From: an uncultured Veillonella sp.
GTDB lineage: Bacteria > Bacillota > Negativicutes > Veillonellales > Veillonellaceae
NCBI GenBank assembly: GCA_900538355.1
Contig: UPXS01000029.1
Location: forward strand, 1-17,536
Direction: 5' to 3'
DNA length: 17,536 nt
Below, piece after piece: positions 14,567 through 17,536 of this stretch. Position numbers and translations under genes: made by a program. A model generated the notes under the pieces. It was not told where the DNA came from. It was given only the letters and a program-made list of their open reading frames with translations, and searched no databases. Numbering within the stretch: position 1 is the first letter of the stretch; each line of letters starts with the position of its first letter.

Positions 14567-15811
14567 CTAATTAAGTTCAGTACTTTCTAAGCTAAGTTTT
14601 CTAAGCACTGTATCCAACACCTTAGCTCCCGTAACGATGTCATCTAGGTCCGCAAATTCAGCCGGGTTATGACTAATACCTTCACGACATGGGATAAAAA
14701 TCATTCCCGTTGGAACATCATCGGCCCAGTGCATAGCATCATGACCAGCACCGCTTGGCATGGTCATATAATCTACACCTACAGACTTAACAGCCTCTTC
14801 AATTTCTCGAATCATAGCTGGATGCATCGCTACAGGATGATCCTGTGCAATAGGCTCAATCGTATAGGATAAGCCGCGTTTCTCTGCAGTAACATCAATA
14901 AATTCCTTAATGAGAGTAACCACAGAATCACGGGCCACCTTAGAAATACTGCGAATATCTATACCAAGTTTAACTGCCCCAGGGATAACGTTCATCGCAC
15001 CCGGTGTTACCTCAACAACACCGACTGTGCCCACCACTGGAGGTTCCTCTTGCATGGATGCAATCTCCTCAATACCGAGAATAATTTTTGAAGCCCCACA
15101 TAACGCATCATGGCGCAAATTCATTGGGGTTGCACCACTATGATCTGCATTCCCACGGATGGTTACATAGAACCGCTCTGGTGCGGCAATCCCCGTTACA
15201 ACACCGATGGGTTTGGCTTCGTGCTCTAGCACCTTGCCTTGTTCGATATGTATTTCAGTGAAAGATTTTACAGGTCGTTTATATTCCATATGCTCAATAG
15301 CATCGGGATTTAAATTACGACCTTTCAACGCATCATACAAGGACACACCTTGTTTATCTACTAAGCGTTGTAAATCTTGCAATGTCAATTCACCACGCAT
15401 AGCCTTACTACCTAATGTAGCAGCTCCAAAGCGGCTAGATTCTTCACACATGAAGTCCACCACTGCAATGGTATGGTCATGTTCAAAACCATCATCCGTC
15501 ATACTACGAATCGCTTCAATAGCAGACAATACGCCTACAACACCATCATAGTTGCCCCCATTCGGTACACTGTCCGTATGAGAACCAACCATAACAATCG
15601 GTAGCTCAGGTTTCTTACCAACCTTATAGCCTATAACATTCCCGAAACCATCAGTTTCCACTGTGAGTCCCACCTCAGTCATACGGTCAATAATATATTG
15701 GCGTCCCTTCCAGTCTGCGTCGGTGAAAGCTAGACGATTAATACCTTCTCCAGGTGCAGTCAACTGTGCCATAGCCTCAAAATCTTTAGCTAAACGATCT
15801 CGTTGAATCAT
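14567..15811 (-). CDS. M20 amidohydrolase of the allantoate / N-carbamoyl-amino-acid hydrolase type
   Basis: A cytoplasmic metal-dependent hydrolase of 414 residues, of the AllC/HyuC/beta-ureidopropionase group, which splits ureido or amide bonds. Two-metal ligands are visible: His78 (GSHTDS), Asp89 (NYDG), Glu124 (CEESSRFG), His188 (EIHIEQG) and His381 (ISHNPAE). The dimer-contact segment ADHSGATPM is at about 222-230. It begins MIQRDRLAKDF. I chose the ATG at 15811, which has GAGGTG six bases upstream. A GTG at 15823 would add four residues. It sits between an AbgA-like hydrolase and a DcuC-like carrier, with gaps of 132 and 154 bases. Allantoate, carbamoyl-amino acid and other amides are all possible substrates. 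Confidence 0.9.
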   Translation of the reverse strand: MIQRDRLAKDFEAMAQLTAPGEGINRLAFTDADWKGRQYIIDRMTEVGLTVETDGFGNVIGYKVGKKPELPIVMVGSHTDSVPNGGNYDGVVGVLSAIEAIRSMTDDGFEHDHTIAVVDFMCEESSRFGAATLGSKAMRGELTLQDLQRLVDKQGVSLYDALKGRNLNPDAIEHMEYKRPVKSFTEIHIEQGKVLEHEAKPIGVVTGIAAPERFYVTIRGNADHSGATPMNLRHDALCGASKIILGIEEIASMQEEPPVVGTVGVVEVTPGAMNVIPGAVKLGIDIRSISKVARDSVVTLIKEFIDVTAEKRGLSYTIEPIAQDHPVAMHPAMIREIEEAVKSVGVDYMTMPSGAGHDAMHWADDVPTGMIFIPCREGISHNPAEFADLDDIVTGAKVLDTVLRKLSLESTELN

Positions 15812-15824
15812 ATAACACCTCACA

Positions 15825-15844
15825 ATCTAATACTCATATTAGAT
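15825..15844. repeat. Perfect inverted repeat in the leader of the AllC/HyuC-like gene
   Basis: ATCTAATA and TATTAGAT form an 8-base-pair stem with a 4-base loop, just upstream of the ribosome binding site of the gene starting at 15811. No T run follows on either strand, so it is not a standard terminator. It could affect RNA stability or translation. Confidence 0.5.
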
Positions 15845-15872
15845 TTAATATATAGCACACTATACATATTTC

Positions 15873-15921
15873 GATGTATACATCTATATAGTTATGTACC
15901 TATAGTTTAGATGTATGCATC
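15873..15921. promoter_or_regulatory. Pair of palindromic sites upstream of the AllC/HyuC-like gene
   Basis: GATGTATACATC (15873-15884) is a perfect 12-base palindrome. GATGTATGCATC (15910-15921) differs from it at one base. Their centres are 37 bases apart. A related TGTATACA precedes the promoter of the AbgA-like gene. The GT..AC pattern is of the kind bound by GntR-family repressors, but no regulator gene is in the window. Confidence 0.45.
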
Positions 15922-15943
15922 ATAATATCTCAATCAATATGTC

Positions 15944-17239
15944 CTATTTTAAATAGTGAGTAGCAATTGTACCTAAAGCAACAATACCGTTTAGCATATC
16001 TTCTTCATCGATATCGAATAATGGATTATGATGAGGTGCTTTAATAGCAGAGCCCAATACCATATATGTTGCTCGACCGCCACGGTCAATAACACGGTTC
16101 AAGAAGTACGCGCAGTCTTCACTACCGCCACCGCTATAATCAAATGGCACCTCTTTAAAGATACCCAATGGTTCAATGATTTCTTGTACTTCACGGGCTA
16201 AGTCATCGCTGATACGGCCTGCTGGTGTTTCGCCTTGTTTTGTAATTTCAAAGGTACAGTCATGCATTTCTGCAGCACCTTTAATAATCGTTTTAGTACG
16301 TTCAATCATATAGTCATTGATTTCTGTAGTAGCGCCGCGAGTTTCTAATTTAAGAACTGCTACGTCAGGTGTAACATTGCGACCTGTACCACTTTCAAAA
16401 ACGCCTACATTCATACGAGATGCACCTTGGCTATGACGGGCGATAGCTTGTAAGTTAAGAACTGCTGTACAGCCTGCAAGCATAGCATTTTGAGCCTTTT
16501 CTGGAGAACCACCAGCATGAGCAGAATAGCCATGGAACACCGCATCAAGTTTCGTAGTCGCCAAGAAGCCATGGTCACTACAAGCAAAACAATTGGATAG
16601 CTTATCGTTAAACCCGATATGCATACCAAACATTAAGTCTACGTCATCAACTACGCCAGCCTCTACCATCGCTTTAGCACCACGTACGCCTTCCTCAGCA
16701 GGTTGGAAGATAAGTTTAATAGTGCCTTTTAAACCATCCTTATGTGTGGCTATATATTCAGCAAGGCCAAGGCCCATTGTCATATGTGTATCATGACCGC
16801 ATGCATGCATTGCCTTTTCATGGCGAGAACGGAACCCAATCTTAGCTGGAATATGATTAGATGCTTTAGATTCGATAACATCATTAGAATCCATATCTGC
16901 ACGGAATGCCACAACAGGACCATCATCACTGAACTTCATTGTTGCTACGATAGCTGTTTTACCATAGCCCATTTTTTCTACGAGCTCAGGATCAGCACCT
17001 TCATCCATAGCACGAGCCATAGCTGCTTTCATAACCTCTTCGCTAGGTAAACCCATACGAGAATCTAAATCGAGTACCTCTGCACCAAGTGCTACATCAT
17101 AACCTAAAGCAATTAACTTTTCAGCTACTTTAGAAGCAGAACGATATTCAAGCCAAGCTGGCTCTGGATACATATGAAAATCACGACGCATAGCGATAAA
17201 ATCATCGCGGCGTTGTTGTACGAAATCTTTTACAGACAT
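15944..17239 (-). CDS. AbgA-like M20 amidohydrolase (p-aminobenzoyl-glutamate hydrolase type)
   Basis: A cytoplasmic metal-dependent amidohydrolase of 431 residues, close in length and motif order to E. coli AbgA (436). Shared features include RRDFH at 18-22, SRMGLP at 60-65, an N-terminal insert at about 60-92 found in AbgA but not in shorter M20 aminoacylases, NVGV at 277-280, LETRGA at 298-303 and GSED at 372-375. Metal ligands are Cys147 and His149 (HACGHD), Glu182-183 (FQPAEEG), His207 (MHIG) and His404 (HHNP). ATG at 17239 has AGGAGG six bases upstream. E. coli AbgA works with AbgB and AbgT. Here the partners are an AllC-like enzyme and a DcuC-like carrier, so the substrate may differ. 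Confidence 0.9.
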   Translation of the reverse strand: MSVKDFVQQRRDDFIAMRRDFHMYPEPAWLEYRSASKVAEKLIALGYDVALGAEVLDLDSRMGLPSEEVMKAAMARAMDEGADPELVEKMGYGKTAIVATMKFSDDGPVVAFRADMDSNDVIESKASNHIPAKIGFRSRHEKAMHACGHDTHMTMGLGLAEYIATHKDGLKGTIKLIFQPAEEGVRGAKAMVEAGVVDDVDLMFGMHIGFNDKLSNCFACSDHGFLATTKLDAVFHGYSAHAGGSPEKAQNAMLAGCTAVLNLQAIARHSQGASRMNVGVFESGTGRNVTPDVAVLKLETRGATTEINDYMIERTKTIIKGAAEMHDCTFEITKQGETPAGRISDDLAREVQEIIEPLGIFKEVPFDYSGGGSEDCAYFLNRVIDRGGRATYMVLGSAIKAPHHNPLFDIDEEDMLNGIVALGTIATHYLK

Positions 17240-17276
17240 AGGAACCTCCTAAAAATTAATTAGTACTTATATATTA

Positions 17277-17305
17277 ACTATATGAATAGATAAGTAAATA
17301 GTCAA
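17277..17305 (-). promoter_or_regulatory. Promoter of the AbgA-like gene
   Basis: TTGACT (17305-17300) and TATAGT (17282-17277) are 17 bases apart on the minus strand, about 40 bases before the start codon. Good spacing and near-consensus boxes support it. Confidence 0.75.
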
Positions 17306-17317
17306 CCAAATAGGTCA

Positions 17318-17325
17318 TGTATACA
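17318..17325. promoter_or_regulatory. TGTATACA palindrome just upstream of the AbgA-like promoter
   Basis: A perfect 8-base palindrome lies 12 bases upstream of the -35 box. It has the same core as the palindrome at 15873-15884 before the AllC/HyuC-like gene, which suggests a shared regulator. This is inference from the match alone. Confidence 0.4.
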
Positions 17326-17328
17326 AGA

Positions 17329-17378
17329 TTTACATGAATACTTCTATATTTACATGAATATTTCTATATTTAGATGGA
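17329..17378. repeat. 20-base tandem repeats, two and a half copies
   Basis: Units at 17329-17348 and 17349-17368 are identical except for one C/T change. A partial, diverged third copy begins at 17369. Each contains TTTACATGAATA then TTCTATA. They lie upstream of the AbgA-like promoter in AT-rich DNA and could hold repeated protein sites, or be simple slippage products. Confidence 0.75.
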
Positions 17379-17501
17379 TGATACTATTTACATAAAGTCG
17401 CAAAGACTAGAGTTATTATTCAAGACAGTCTTAACAAAACATATTGTTTTACAACAAAAAAAAGACACATATATCACGGAGTGTAAATGTCAATATAAGA
17501 A

Positions 17502-17530
17502 TGTACAATTTTGACGATGTACAATGTACA
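17502..17530. promoter_or_regulatory. Three TGTACA sites overlapping a possible rightward promoter
   Basis: TGTACA occurs at 17502-17507, 17518-17523 and 17525-17530, the last two separated by one base. A TTGACG at 17511-17516 could be a -35 box of a plus-strand promoter whose -10 box would fall at or beyond the right edge. The sites would then occupy its spacer, a typical repressor position. The gene itself is outside the window. Confidence 0.4.
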
Positions 17531-17536
17531 GTTATT

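Noticed and set aside
17240..17536. Possible CRISPR-like array in the right-hand intergenic region
   Set aside because: The repeats are head-to-tail with no spacers, and no cas gene is present.

Overview
The window looks like chromosomal DNA of an AT-rich, low-GC anaerobic firmicute. Two T-box leaders, AGGAGG-type ribosome binding sites, TTGACA/TATAAT promoters and protein sequences reminiscent of Negativicutes (Veillonella-like) support this. The genus is inferred from gene content, not proven. I see no rRNA, tRNA, CRISPR array, insertion sequence or phage gene.

Layout. (1) Bases 1-1375, minus strand: the 5' part of ileS (isoleucyl-tRNA synthetase), cut by the window edge, behind a T-box leader and a strong promoter. 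(2) 1411-3980, minus strand: three genes for small membrane proteins of the DUF805 type. One has an N-terminal zinc ribbon, one is plain, and one is degenerate with an added C-terminal soluble domain. A 41-codon remnant resembling a DUF805 C-terminal tail lies beyond them, followed by a terminator. (3) 4066-4533, plus strand: a small secreted, highly charged protein of unknown function, divergent from the DUF805 genes. It ends in a hairpin that also serves the trp operon. (4) 4575-11680, minus strand: a complete tryptophan operon, trpE-trpG-trpD-trpC/F fusion-trpB-trpA, with short gaps or overlaps except a 172-base gap before trpB. It is preceded by a T-box leader with a readable UGG (Trp) specifier. 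(5) 11767-13080, plus strand: an MdtG-like major facilitator exporter with its own terminator, divergent from trp. (6) 13159-17305, minus strand: an AbgA-like M20 amidohydrolase, an AllC/HyuC-like M20 amidohydrolase and a DcuC-like carrier, probably a salvage unit for an acylated or amidated amino acid. (7) 17306-17536: AT-rich intergenic DNA with 20-base tandem repeats and three TGTACA sites, probably the control region of a gene beyond the right edge.

Gene-free stretches. Bases 1096-1471 hold the ileS leader, its promoter and a terminator. Bases 11290-11815 hold the trp leader, the trp promoter and the promoter region of the exporter. Bases 17240-17536 hold the promoter of the abgA-like gene, tandem repeats and possible operators.

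How the parts work together. ileS and trp both read the charging state of their cognate tRNA through transcription antitermination. The trp genes convert chorismate to tryptophan. The 13-17 kb cluster pairs two metal-dependent amidohydrolases with a carboxylate-type carrier, and similar palindromes (TGTATACA/TGTATGCA) precede both hydrolase genes. The DUF805 genes and the divergent secreted protein are the least understood part.
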